Shown here piece by piece: positions 17,223 through 25,666 of a stretch of DNA of 64,000 nt; position 1 is the first letter of the stretch, and each line of letters begins with the position of its first letter. A program made the translations under genes and the position numbers. The notes under the pieces are model-generated. The model was given only the letters and a program-made list of their open reading frames with translations, was not told the DNA's origin and did not search any database. Origin of the DNA: Arenicellaceae bacterium. GTDB lineage: Bacteria > Pseudomonadota > Gammaproteobacteria > Arenicellales > Arenicellaceae. Where the stretch lies: assembly GCA_029246505.1 (NCBI GenBank), contig JAQWNC010000012.1, positions 1 through 64,000 on the forward strand. Reading direction: 5' to 3'.

Positions 17223-18017
17223 TTAAAAAAATCGAACTTGTTTGCGCCAGGCGATCATAAACAAAAAGCCAATAAGCGCTCCACCCAAGTGCGCAAAGTG
17301 CGCAATGTTGGCACTAAATAACGTAACGCCGGTGATTCCGGCTGCAAGGTCTAAACATAACAGTACCGGTACAAAATATTTTGCTGCGACGGGTACCGGG
17401 AAAAAAATGAGTGCGAGTTTTACATTTGGGAACATTACGGCAAAGGCTACAAGTAATCCGTAGATCGCACCCGAGGCGCCTACCAGGCCACCGTGGTAGT
17501 AGCCATAAAATTTGTTCATGGTCTCGTCAGGTACGCTGACTTGTTCCGGATAGTATCGACCGCTTTCCAAAATTGTTTGCAGCTCGGGACCACTTAATCC
17601 ATTAGAGATTAACAGGGCGTAAATATCGTTAAATTGAAATTCGTTGGCCCATAGTTGTAAAACTGCGGCGCCTACACCGCAACAAAGATAAAAGATAACG
17701 AATCGGCTAGGTCCCCAGCTACGTTCCAAATATGGACCAAACATCCACAGCGCAAACATATTAAAGAATAAATGAGTAAATCCGCCATGCACAAACATAT
17801 AGGTAATGAGTTGGCTCGGCATGAACTCTGGGCTTAACCAAGAATGCAGGGTCAGATGATTACCTATACCGGTCTTTAAAAATTCGTCAGTCGCGAATAT
17901 CGCAACATTGATTGCCAGTAGTGAAACCACTACGGGAATAGATTTTATCGGATGCACCTTGCTTGTATTCCGTTTAGATAGGTTCCAGCGCCGCATCAGC
18001 ACCATAAGGGTTTTCAC
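17223..18017 (-). CDS. Rhomboid-family intramembrane serine protease
   Basis: A 264-residue membrane protease. Catalytic Ser182 is in GASGAIYG and the partner His243 in AHFAHLGG; the oxyanion-side HGGFTHLFFNM motif is at residues 77-87. The sequence between helices 2 and 4 is longer than usual and contains a polar insert (about 125-175). It cleaves membrane proteins within the bilayer; substrates cannot be predicted. The start is a GTG that overlaps the DUF805 gene by 44 bases, with AAAGG inside that gene as ribosome site, so translation is probably coupled. An ATG 12 bases later is an alternative. Confidence 0.88.
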   Translation of the reverse strand: MKTLMVLMRRWNLSKRNTSKVHPIKSIPVVVSLLAINVAIFATDEFLKTGIGNHLTLHSWLSPEFMPSQLITYMFVHGGFTHLFFNMFALWMFGPYLERSWGPSRFVIFYLCCGVGAAVLQLWANEFQFNDIYALLISNGLSGPELQTILESGRYYPEQVSVPDETMNKFYGYYHGGLVGASGAIYGLLVAFAVMFPNVKLALIFFPVPVAAKYFVPVLLCLDLAAGITGVTLFSANIAHFAHLGGALIGFLFMIAWRKQVRFF

Positions 18018-18345
18018 CGTCGGTACCTTTAAGGGTAAGCATTACTAGCAGCGCAATTAGCCCTAGGAGTGGGATGAACGCGATTAATAGCCACCATCCA
18101 CTGCGATTAGTATCATGTAATCGGCGGATCGTTACTCCGGCTACTGGCAGCATAACGGCCAGAGTATAAACACCATTTAATAAACCAACTCCAATTAAAA
18201 GGTGTGCATAACCTAACGAAAAATCAAGGACTGAAAGTAATATCGATACGAGTGTGTGAACAAGGGAAAAGTACCAATATTCAGCTCGGTTGGCACGGCC
18301 AACGAATACGGTGTATTTTTTAACAGCAGCAATGTACCAATTCAA
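17974..18345 (-). CDS. DUF805 membrane protein
   Basis: A 123-residue inner-membrane protein of the DUF805/YhaH family: FVGRANRAEYWYFSLVH at about residues 14-30, four hydrophobic helices, and TIRRLHDTNRSGWWLL at about 71-86, the family signature. The start is a TTG preceded by AGGGA at 6 bases. DUF805 proteins have no settled function. It is the first gene of a pair with the rhomboid protease and diverges from the FMN protein gene. Confidence 0.87.
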   Translation of the reverse strand: MNWYIAAVKKYTVFVGRANRAEYWYFSLVHTLVSILLSVLDFSLGYAHLLIGVGLLNGVYTLAVMLPVAGVTIRRLHDTNRSGWWLLIAFIPLLGLIALLVMLTLKGTDGENPYGADAALEPI

Positions 18346-18495
18346 AGTGTTTCCCTAGCGTTTTTGATTCCAGATAGTGTGCAATATATCGGATATTTAA
18401 CAGGTCTTCATCTTTCCATGTAAATCCGCATAAAGGCGCGAACAGAGTTACACTTGTCGCAGTAGGAAATTAGTGATCTATCAGTGGGGGTATCG

Positions 18496-20004
18496 GTGAC
18501 AAATACATTAGTTTTTTTGGCAAACGCGTTCGCATTTGCCGTGGGCATTTCGGTTTTAGTTATTATCGTTCTATTTATAATCGATGTTAGCCAAACGAAA
18601 GATGCTGTCCGAAAGAATTACCCCGTGGTTGGCCGATTTCGCAACTTGTTTAATACCCTAGGCGAGTTTTTTCGCCAGTATTTTTTCGCGATGGATCGCG
18701 AGGAGATGCCATTCAATCGGGCACAACGGGAATGGATTAATAAATCTTCTGAAGGTCACGATAACACCGTTGCGTTTGGATCAACCAAAGTACTGAACAC
18801 GACAGGATCATTTATTTTTGCTAATGCTGCGTTTCCGTCGCTTGATACGCACAGTACTGAAACCGCCAGTTTAACGATCGGTGCTGGTGCCAGGAACCCG
18901 TATCACCCAAACTCGGTGTTCAATATATCTGGTATGAGTTACGGGGCTTTATCGCGGCCTGCTATACGAGCGTTGTCAAAAGGTGCCAAGCTTGCAAATT
19001 GTTGGTACAACACCGGCGAGGGTGGCCTAAGCGAAATGCATTTAGAAGGTGGCTGTGATTTGGTGTTTCAGATCGGTACTGCGAAATATGGCGTTCGTGA
19101 TAAAGGTGGCAAACTTTCAGATGATAAGCTTCGGGAAGTCGCTGCGCATGAAAATGTACGTGTGTTTGAATTGAAACTGGCGCAGGGAGCAAAACCTGGA
19201 AACGGAGGTATGCTACCTGGGGTGAAAGTTAGTGAAGAGATCGCCAAAATTCGAGGTATTCCTGTTGGAGAAGACAGCATTTCACCCAATAGGCATCCTG
19301 AGATTGATTCGGTACAAAGCTTACTCGATATGATTGGCCATATTCGCGAAGTAACCGGCAAGCCAGTTGGTTTTAAGACTGTACTCGGTGCCAAAAAGTG
19401 GTTAGAGGAGTTATGCGAAGAAATACATAAACGTGGCATCGCCAGCGCACCTGATTTTATTACTATAGATAGTGGTGATGGAGGTACTGGTGCCGCACCA
19501 ATGCCGTTAATTGATAACGTAGGGGTATTGTTGTTTGAATCGCTGCCGATTCTCGTAGATATTCTACGAGAATATGGCTTGCAAGAGCGGGTTCGTGTGA
19601 TTAGTTCGGGTAAATTAGTGACACCGGCCGATGTGGCTTGGGCGCTTTGTGCGGGTGCTGACTATGTGGTGTCTGCACGAGGTTTTATGTTTGCATTAGG
19701 GTGTATTCAAGCCATGAAATGCAATAAAAATACTTGTCCAACCGGAATCACAACGCATAATAAACGCCTGCAAAAAGGTTTGAACCCAGCTGAGAAGTCT
19801 GTTCGGGTGAAAAATTTTGTAGAGCGTATGCGTTATGGCTTAGGTCTAATTGCCCATTCTTGCGGTGTTTCTTCCCCACGAGATCTCAAAAGGCATGATG
19901 TTCGTATAGTGCAGAGCAACGGCTTGTCAGTGCATCTGGATGAGTTTTTCCCAGATATGGATACCAAGAAAGAGTATTTAGCTGCTAATGTTCGTTCTAA
20001 ATAA
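18496..20004 (+). CDS. Stand-alone FMN-binding glutamate synthase-like protein
   Basis: About 502 residues, with an N-terminal membrane helix (residues about 4-30, VFLANAFAFAVGISVLVIIV) and then a domain like the FMN-binding part of glutamate synthase: NISGMSYGALSRPAIRALSKGA, NTGEGGLSEMH, GGDGGTGAAP-like DSGDGGTGAAPMP, and a cysteine pair CNKNTCPTGITT near residues 409-414 for the 3Fe-4S cluster. There is no glutaminase domain and no small subunit nearby, so classical glutamate synthesis is not proven; such membrane-tethered single-domain versions are of uncertain substrate. I prefer the GTG at 18496 because GGGGG lies 5 bases before it; a GTG at 18484 is also possible. Confidence 0.82.
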   Translation: MTNTLVFLANAFAFAVGISVLVIIVLFIIDVSQTKDAVRKNYPVVGRFRNLFNTLGEFFRQYFFAMDREEMPFNRAQREWINKSSEGHDNTVAFGSTKVLNTTGSFIFANAAFPSLDTHSTETASLTIGAGARNPYHPNSVFNISGMSYGALSRPAIRALSKGAKLANCWYNTGEGGLSEMHLEGGCDLVFQIGTAKYGVRDKGGKLSDDKLREVAAHENVRVFELKLAQGAKPGNGGMLPGVKVSEEIAKIRGIPVGEDSISPNRHPEIDSVQSLLDMIGHIREVTGKPVGFKTVLGAKKWLEELCEEIHKRGIASAPDFITIDSGDGGTGAAPMPLIDNVGVLLFESLPILVDILREYGLQERVRVISSGKLVTPADVAWALCAGADYVVSARGFMFALGCIQAMKCNKNTCPTGITTHNKRLQKGLNPAEKSVRVKNFVERMRYGLGLIAHSCGVSSPRDLKRHDVRIVQSNGLSVHLDEFFPDMDTKKEYLAANVRSK

Positions 20005-20027
20005 TTGTCTAAGAGGGGACTAGAGTA

Positions 20028-20165
20028 ATTACACCTTCACTTTTTAGTAACATTCGCGCTTTCAGGCGCGGCGTTCACCGCTTATATGGATTACTTGATT
20101 GGACTGCATCGACATTTGCGCAAACCCGGGAGAAACTTCTTCTTGAGCGCCCTGCTCGCGAGTAA
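20028..20165 (+). CDS. Possible 45-codon ORF lacking a standard start codon
   Basis: Between the FMN protein and the next gene a frame reads protein-like for 45 codons (ITPSLFSNIRAFRRGVHRLY, then GLLDWTASTFAQTREKLLLE, ending RPARE). It has a good ribosome-type site AGAGGGG at 20012-20018, nine bases before an ATT, but no ATG, GTG or TTG anywhere in the frame. It could be a small protein using a rare ATT start, the remnant of a decayed gene, or chance. I could not link it to a family. Confidence 0.25.
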   Translation: MTPSLFSNIRAFRRGVHRLYGLLDWTASTFAQTREKLLLERPARE

Positions 20166-20177
20166 ATAGCTTAAAAA

Positions 20178-23075
20178 TTATTTGTTTGCTGAGTATTCGG
20201 AAAATATCTGGTGCGTGGCTTGACCATCGGCATCCAGCCAAAGCGAAACTGGTTCGGGTTCATCACCAACTAAAGTAATCACAAGGGTCAGCTCACCATT
20301 GAGGTCACGACTCTGCGGTAGGTCTAGCGCCAGCCATTTGCTATCCATTACTTGCCTGCCATCGAACTGATTCAAAAAAATACTTTCTCCTGCCGGGTCT
20401 TTAATTTCTATTTTTAACTGCTGTTGTAGATGATCGCGCGCATACAATGCGGGCAGAATGCGTAGCCGCCCTATCTTGGATGCTGAAACTGCTAGTTGGA
20501 AGGTGGTTTCCTTGTTCGGTACTAGCGCGGTAGAGACTGACTCTAGGGTATGTTCTTCTTTAGCAACAATTAGTACGGGTAAGGTGTTTTTGATGGCGCT
20601 ACGCTCTAGTATCGAGTCGTTTTGTATGCCGGGTATCAGCGTTGATGTGCGAACAAAAATTATTACCGCGAACAGCATGATTAGCTGACCCGCAAATGTG
20701 TTTCGACGGCGCCATACCAAAATACAGGAAGCCAGCGCGAATAGTATCAATCCTCCATTACTGGAGATAATCAGACTGTCTCTGTGTTGCAGTTCTATCT
20801 GGTTTTGCCCGGCCCCAAGCTTTAACCCTATTGAATTACCATTTACTTGAAAGTAATTTGTCTCAATGCCGTTGACAGTAAGGTGCCAACGTTCACTATA
20901 AGGGTAAGATAATACTGCGAGCTGAGAGTCACTTGAGGTAATTGTTACTCGGTATCCGTTCAGTAATGCCTGCTGGGAGCTTACCTTACATGCGCCTGTT
21001 TTTAGATCATTAATAGCGCGGGTAGTCATGGCAGGATAGGTTGTGTAGGCTATTGCATCAGCATAGGCTGATAGAACCATTTCTTGATTCTCATAGCTGG
21101 CAATGGATTCAGCACACCATGCTCTATTCGCGACACTATTTAGTTGATAGAGGTGGTGGTTGTTGGCAAAGAACAGATATTCCAGTTCCGGTTCGTTTCT
21201 GACATGTTCGCTAATTAGGTACTTCACGTTTAGCTGGGCCAGGAGTGCAATAGGGGATTGTACCAATCGCATAATTCCATTCAAGCTAACCACGGTATTG
21301 GGGGCGGCAGAGGCCATAAATCGATCATACTGATTGGGTAATACGGTCAGGTAACCGGATACTTCCGGGATTCCGTAAAAACTCAGCACATTGGAGTGAT
21401 AGTCATTTTGTTGTGACTCGACCGCTACCCGAAAGATCGAATCATCGGCTTGAATATATCGAAGGGTACTATTCGTCGAGAAAATATATTGATTATCGAG
21501 TCGGGTATTCAGCCCTGCTCCAGCTTGATAAAGGTCAGCGATAAGAATAACGGATGCTGCCGCAGCTAAGCCATATTCTACTGCCCACGGCCCTAGCTTA
21601 TTGCGAGCTATGGAAATAAATATGACAGCGAATATGGCAAACCCTATCAACAGTGCAGCTGGGCGAAGAAGTAATGTGACCGGATATTCTTGCCCGACGA
21701 AATTACCCACAATGGGTATAAGTAATGTGACGAGAACTGCCACACAAATTGCCTTAGTGAAGCCACTGAATTTTTCGGCCTGTTGACTGAGCCAAGTTAG
21801 CCCCCAACCAGCGAACAAACATAGAAAAAATAATTCCAGCGTTATAAAGCGGGTGAAATTACCCTTACCGCCAAGTGGAATATTCAACATAAACCAGCTC
21901 ATTAGCGGTGAGCGATACATAGCGGCAATGACCACACAAAATGTTAGTAATGCAGCCAAAAACATCGGCCGTTGTTGGGGCTGGGTCAGTAGAGCAATAC
22001 TGGCGAACGCAAAAGTAACAGTCAGTACTCCGGCGTAGCCTAAATATTCAACGTTGTTTGAATGTGGATTTTTAAAATACTCAAGATTCACGCCGCCATA
22101 GAAAAATGGGTTATACAGTCTTTTTACTTCCTCAAAAGGGGGGAAAAACGCAAGCAGACTTTGTATGCCTGTATCCAGATTAGCTTCGGTTAGCTCTTCC
22201 ATACCACGCCAGTTCTGGGCGCCGCGCAGGCCTTCGTTGATCATGCTAGCTTCAACCAGCATTGATATAGCCCAAAATATTGAAGCTACCAGAATTAGCC
22301 CGTGCAGTAGGACCCATGAGTTGAGGCGTTCTCGCCAAGGAAGACTGCGCTCAAACGCTAAATATAGGCTAAAAAACAGTCCAAATGCTAAATAAGTATA
22401 TAAAACAATTTGGTGATACCCCGAAGTCGCAAAGATAAGATTAACCGTCACAAACAACAGTAAACTGAGCCTGTCTCGGGCACCTTTTAGTAGTAAAAAC
22501 CCCAGCCCAAACACTGCCGGGATCCACATTTTAGTACTCAAATGCTGCGGGAATTGTAGCCAAACGAGTTGATGTAGGTTAAATGCCCACGCGACCCCGG
22601 TAAATCCGGCAACTATCCGATTCGCCCTGAAAGCAAGAGCGCAAAGATACATCAGGAATGCCGCGCCGGTTAGACGAAGCCACAACACCCAATCGAGTGC
22701 GTTTACGGTATCGGTTAAAACTTGAGGTAATGAGGTAAGGAATGCTCCAATTCCAGCACCTTTCCACTCGGTTCCAGAAAAAATGTAAGGGTTAAATGTT
22801 GGCGTTAAGCCTTGGCGGAACGCCGACCATTCTATATTTCGGAAAGGTTGGTGAGCAGTTGGGGAGTCGATCAAACCATGATCATGGACACCGAGCCAGG
22901 GATATTCTGTATTCCAGCCTTCTTCAGCGAGAATAATATCGAAGCCGCTTAGGCTCTTATCGAGTATTAATACGTCCCATAGCCATAGGAATGCGAGCAG
23001 CGCAAATATGCTCAAGGCCGCACCATGCCTTGCTACAAATGAAGGGAAGCTAATGTGTGTTGGCGCTAGATTCAA
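20178..23075 (-). CDS. Large YfhO-like multi-pass membrane protein
   Basis: A 965-residue protein with about a dozen membrane helices in the first 500 residues, a long periplasmic region (about 520-770) and a further membrane helix pair at about 775-815, then a soluble beta-rich C-terminal domain of about 140 residues. The layout and stretches such as NTEYPWLGVHDHG and SLPQVL resemble YfhO (PF09586) proteins, thought to be lipid-linked sugar transferases that modify wall or lipid polymers. The acceptor is unknown. The start is a TTG just after an in-frame stop, with no clear ribosome site, so the exact N-terminus is uncertain. No partner glycosyltransferase is adjacent. Confidence 0.72.
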   Translation of the reverse strand: MNLAPTHISFPSFVARHGAALSIFALLAFLWLWDVLILDKSLSGFDIILAEEGWNTEYPWLGVHDHGLIDSPTAHQPFRNIEWSAFRQGLTPTFNPYIFSGTEWKGAGIGAFLTSLPQVLTDTVNALDWVLWLRLTGAAFLMYLCALAFRANRIVAGFTGVAWAFNLHQLVWLQFPQHLSTKMWIPAVFGLGFLLLKGARDRLSLLLFVTVNLIFATSGYHQIVLYTYLAFGLFFSLYLAFERSLPWRERLNSWVLLHGLILVASIFWAISMLVEASMINEGLRGAQNWRGMEELTEANLDTGIQSLLAFFPPFEEVKRLYNPFFYGGVNLEYFKNPHSNNVEYLGYAGVLTVTFAFASIALLTQPQQRPMFLAALLTFCVVIAAMYRSPLMSWFMLNIPLGGKGNFTRFITLELFFLCLFAGWGLTWLSQQAEKFSGFTKAICVAVLVTLLIPIVGNFVGQEYPVTLLLRPAALLIGFAIFAVIFISIARNKLGPWAVEYGLAAAASVILIADLYQAGAGLNTRLDNQYIFSTNSTLRYIQADDSIFRVAVESQQNDYHSNVLSFYGIPEVSGYLTVLPNQYDRFMASAAPNTVVSLNGIMRLVQSPIALLAQLNVKYLISEHVRNEPELEYLFFANNHHLYQLNSVANRAWCAESIASYENQEMVLSAYADAIAYTTYPAMTTRAINDLKTGACKVSSQQALLNGYRVTITSSDSQLAVLSYPYSERWHLTVNGIETNYFQVNGNSIGLKLGAGQNQIELQHRDSLIISSNGGLILFALASCILVWRRRNTFAGQLIMLFAVIIFVRTSTLIPGIQNDSILERSAIKNTLPVLIVAKEEHTLESVSTALVPNKETTFQLAVSASKIGRLRILPALYARDHLQQQLKIEIKDPAGESIFLNQFDGRQVMDSKWLALDLPQSRDLNGELTLVITLVGDEPEPVSLWLDADGQATHQIFSEYSANK

Positions 23076-23230
23076 ATTGTTGGTGAAAGGAGTTGACTCA
23101 GGTTTACGCTAGGATGCGTAAGTATAGCGCTAGCGCAATTATGGTGCGCAAAAAATAAAAGTGGGTATTTTAAAAGCTAACGCTAACTTGGTGACTCGAA
23201 GAAAACATATGAAGTGGAGTAGTCACTAAA

Positions 23231-23524
23231 TTAGAAGCAAACCTTTTTTTCTCCAGCATCTATATTTCCGTTTAGATTTAGGTCGATTACGCCGTAGCCG
23301 TAGCGGTAAGGTCGAGGAGAGTGGGCTTGAGTTGAAACCGTAGTAGTGAGCTTATCGATATCTAAAAATTGTTTTACTAATCTTTCGCCAGCGTAAATTT
23401 CAAGTACACCATTAGTACGAGTCCAGTTTTGTACAGCCCGGCTAAACTGATTTTGAGTTTCTTGAGTGCAGGCGCTGATTACCAGGCAAGACATAAGTGT
23501 TGTGATTACGGTAAATTTTTTCAT
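23231..23524 (-). CDS. Small lipoprotein, function unknown
   Basis: A 97-residue protein with a lipoprotein signal peptide: MKKFTVITTLMSCLVISAC, with the acylated Cys at residue 19. The mature part is short and has a DLNLNGNIDAGEKK tail that looks like an EF-hand-type D-x-N-x-N-x-D loop. A role in the outer or inner membrane cannot be told. It is flanked by spacers of more than 100 bases on both sides, so it is probably transcribed alone. Confidence 0.7.
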   Translation of the reverse strand: MKKFTVITTLMSCLVISACTQETQNQFSRAVQNWTRTNGVLEIYAGERLVKQFLDIDKLTTTVSTQAHSPRPYRYGYGVIDLNLNGNIDAGEKKVCF

Positions 23525-23647
23525 GGCATTGATCCCATCAGAACTATTAGAAATGGGTGAGCTACCTCAAAATAGATGGGGCTTCGCATTAGCCATTTAA
23601 ACGCCTATTGGTATGTATTTCACCCAATGTTAAGAGGTGACTTTGTG

Positions 23648-23851
23648 TCAAGCCGGTAGGTCAGGTATAGCGGCACTTTCTAATTTCGTGATGGTGTCTT
23701 TCAACGTTAACTTCTTTTTTTTGAGTCGACGTAACTGCAATTGGTCAAACAAAGCATCTCGTTGCAATTGTTCGATAGCGTAGTCTAGATCACGATGCTT
23801 CATACGAAGAGTGACGAGCTCTTTTTCGAGTTTTGATTGTCGTGATTCCAT
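23648..23851 (-). CDS. YdcH/DUF465-family small protein
   Basis: A 67-residue, highly charged helical protein. The pattern KHRDLDYAIEQLQ followed by LRRLKKKKLTLKDTITKLE is that of the DUF465/YdcH family of small coiled-coil proteins, of unknown function. The start is an ATG. It is alone between intergenic gaps. Confidence 0.82.
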   Translation of the reverse strand: MESRQSKLEKELVTLRMKHRDLDYAIEQLQRDALFDQLQLRRLKKKKLTLKDTITKLESAAIPDLPA

Positions 23852-24060
23852 AAAGGTAATTACAGCTATATTTCTCTAGTAATGTTATCAGATGCGCCAG
23901 CATTTTATCTTTGCAGAATTAGTGAATTGAAGAAACCACAAAACTACCAGTGCGTAAAACACTATATGGCTACTTTTCTTTGCAAAAGAATAGGCGTATG
24001 GTTTGCTTACATTTAGGGGTGTCCTGACCAAAATTTGGTTACCGTTGGCAGAAAATAGAT

Positions 24061-24711
24061 ATGTCGATACGCAGTTTTGTAGCACTGAGTTTACCGAATT
24101 CTCTAGCCGAAGCGGTCGGTGATGATATTGCACGATTATCGGTGCAGGATAAAGAGTCTAGAGTTCGCTGGATTGACGAAGATAATCTACATGTAACGCT
24201 AGCCTTTTTGGGAAATTGTGAGCAACCTCTCTTGGATGCTATGGATTGGTCTTTAGAAGAGATTACTCATTCTTGTCTACCAGTGGAGTTGAAAATAGAG
24301 ACCTTGAGTTTGTTCCCCTATGGGAAGCGGCCAAAGTTGTTGGCTGCTATTTTGCATCCGTGTGAGGCGTTGCTTGAGCTGCATCATCGCGTTGAAAGAG
24401 CGGCTAAAGACGCTGGAATTTATTTAGAAAAACGGCGATTTGTACCGCACATAACATTAGGGCGGTTACGGGGGCATAGTCGACGGGATATGAGTTTGCC
24501 GTCCGTATCTATGGGTATGTCGGATATTGCGCCTTCGATGTCATTGTTTGAAAGCACGCTGATGTCAAATGGAGCGATATACGATGAGCTATATCGATAC
24601 GATTTAGTGCCGGATATTGACGATTTTCTAATTGATGGGTTGGGACTTGAAGGCTCTGATTTAGAGCTTAATGGAGTCAATGGCGCTAGTGTAGAAACAG
24701 AAATTGCCTGA
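24061..24711 (+). CDS. thpR: RNA 2',3'-cyclic phosphodiesterase
   Basis: A 216-residue 2H-phosphoesterase. The two catalytic HxTx motifs are HVTL (His44, Thr46) and HITL (His130, Thr132), with the expected spacing for ThpR, which opens 2',3'-cyclic phosphates on RNA ends. The last 50 residues are acidic and poorly conserved, making the protein longer than E. coli ThpR. It overlaps the PHP phosphatase gene by 8 bases, which suggests linked RNA-end or nucleotide metabolism. Confidence 0.9.
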   Translation: MSIRSFVALSLPNSLAEAVGDDIARLSVQDKESRVRWIDEDNLHVTLAFLGNCEQPLLDAMDWSLEEITHSCLPVELKIETLSLFPYGKRPKLLAAILHPCEALLELHHRVERAAKDAGIYLEKRRFVPHITLGRLRGHSRRDMSLPSVSMGMSDIAPSMSLFESTLMSNGAIYDELYRYDLVPDIDDFLIDGLGLEGSDLELNGVNGASVETEIA

Positions 24712-25537
24712 TTTTATTTACGATTTTCACACGCATTCGGACGAGTCAGATGGTGTACTCTCTCCTGCAACGCTAATGCAAGCAGCCCATAAAAGGGGGG
24801 TTGACACCATCGCTTTGACCGATCACGATACAATATCCGGATTATCCGAAGCGAGGAAGACCGCAGAGTTGCTTGGAATGAATTTGATCGATGGCGTCGA
24901 AATTTCGGCTACTTGGAAAGGTCAGACTATTCATGTTGTTGGTTTGGTAGTGCAGCCGGAAGTCGAAGTGCTGCAGAGCGGTTTGCAGCAAAACCTCCGA
25001 GCACGAGAACAACGTGCATACCAAATTAATGAACGCTTATGTAGTGTTGGAATTGAAGCAATGGATTGGGCCGGGCAAGGCATAGGTATTCCAACTCGTA
25101 CGCACTTTGCGCGGCACCTAATGGCTGCCGGTCATGCTAAAGACATTCCGCAGGCGTTTAAACGGTATTTGGCTAAAGGTAAGCCCGGGTGGGTCGGGGT
25201 GGAGTGGTTGACACTGGCCGATGCTGTTCAGATTATCGTGAAAGCGGGTGGTGTAGCGGTTATTGCGCACCCTTTTCGCTATAAGTTTACCCGCACACGT
25301 TTGTGTGCTTTGGTTGAAGATTTTAAGAGTGCGGGGGGATGTGGAATTGAGGTCGTTTCCGGAAACACCAATACGAATCAATTGAGAGATATGGTTGCTA
25401 TAAGTGAGCAATATGGTTTACTCGCTTCTAAAGGTTCAGATTTTCATGACCCTGCACAGGTATGGGCTCCGCTGGGTGGTGGTCCTGAAGTTCCCGAAAA
25501 CTGTGTTCCAATCTGGACGCATTGGCAGGCTGCCTGA
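24704..25537 (+). CDS. PHP-domain phosphoesterase (TrpH/RnaseAM-like)
   Basis: A 277-residue PHP-domain protein with the metal motifs FHTHSDESDG (His9, His11), LTDHDT (Asp40, His41) and a late GSDFH motif (about 243-247). Family members (YciV/RNase AM) remove 5' nucleotides from short RNAs and dephosphorylate 3',5'-bisphosphates. The start is a TTG within the end of thpR, an 8-base overlap. Position after thpR supports an RNA-turnover role. Confidence 0.87.
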   Translation: MPDFIYDFHTHSDESDGVLSPATLMQAAHKRGVDTIALTDHDTISGLSEARKTAELLGMNLIDGVEISATWKGQTIHVVGLVVQPEVEVLQSGLQQNLRAREQRAYQINERLCSVGIEAMDWAGQGIGIPTRTHFARHLMAAGHAKDIPQAFKRYLAKGKPGWVGVEWLTLADAVQIIVKAGGVAVIAHPFRYKFTRTRLCALVEDFKSAGGCGIEVVSGNTNTNQLRDMVAISEQYGLLASKGSDFHDPAQVWAPLGGGPEVPENCVPIWTHWQAA

Positions 25538-25666
25538 GCTATCTTGGCGGTTGTCGGCTCCCGTGATCTATCTACGCCTTAGGTATGATTTTTACTTAAC
25601 ATTTGCGGCATCGATTAAAGGTAACTGTTAGTCTTTCAGCAGTTTCTTGTTTTGGTATCTATTCCT

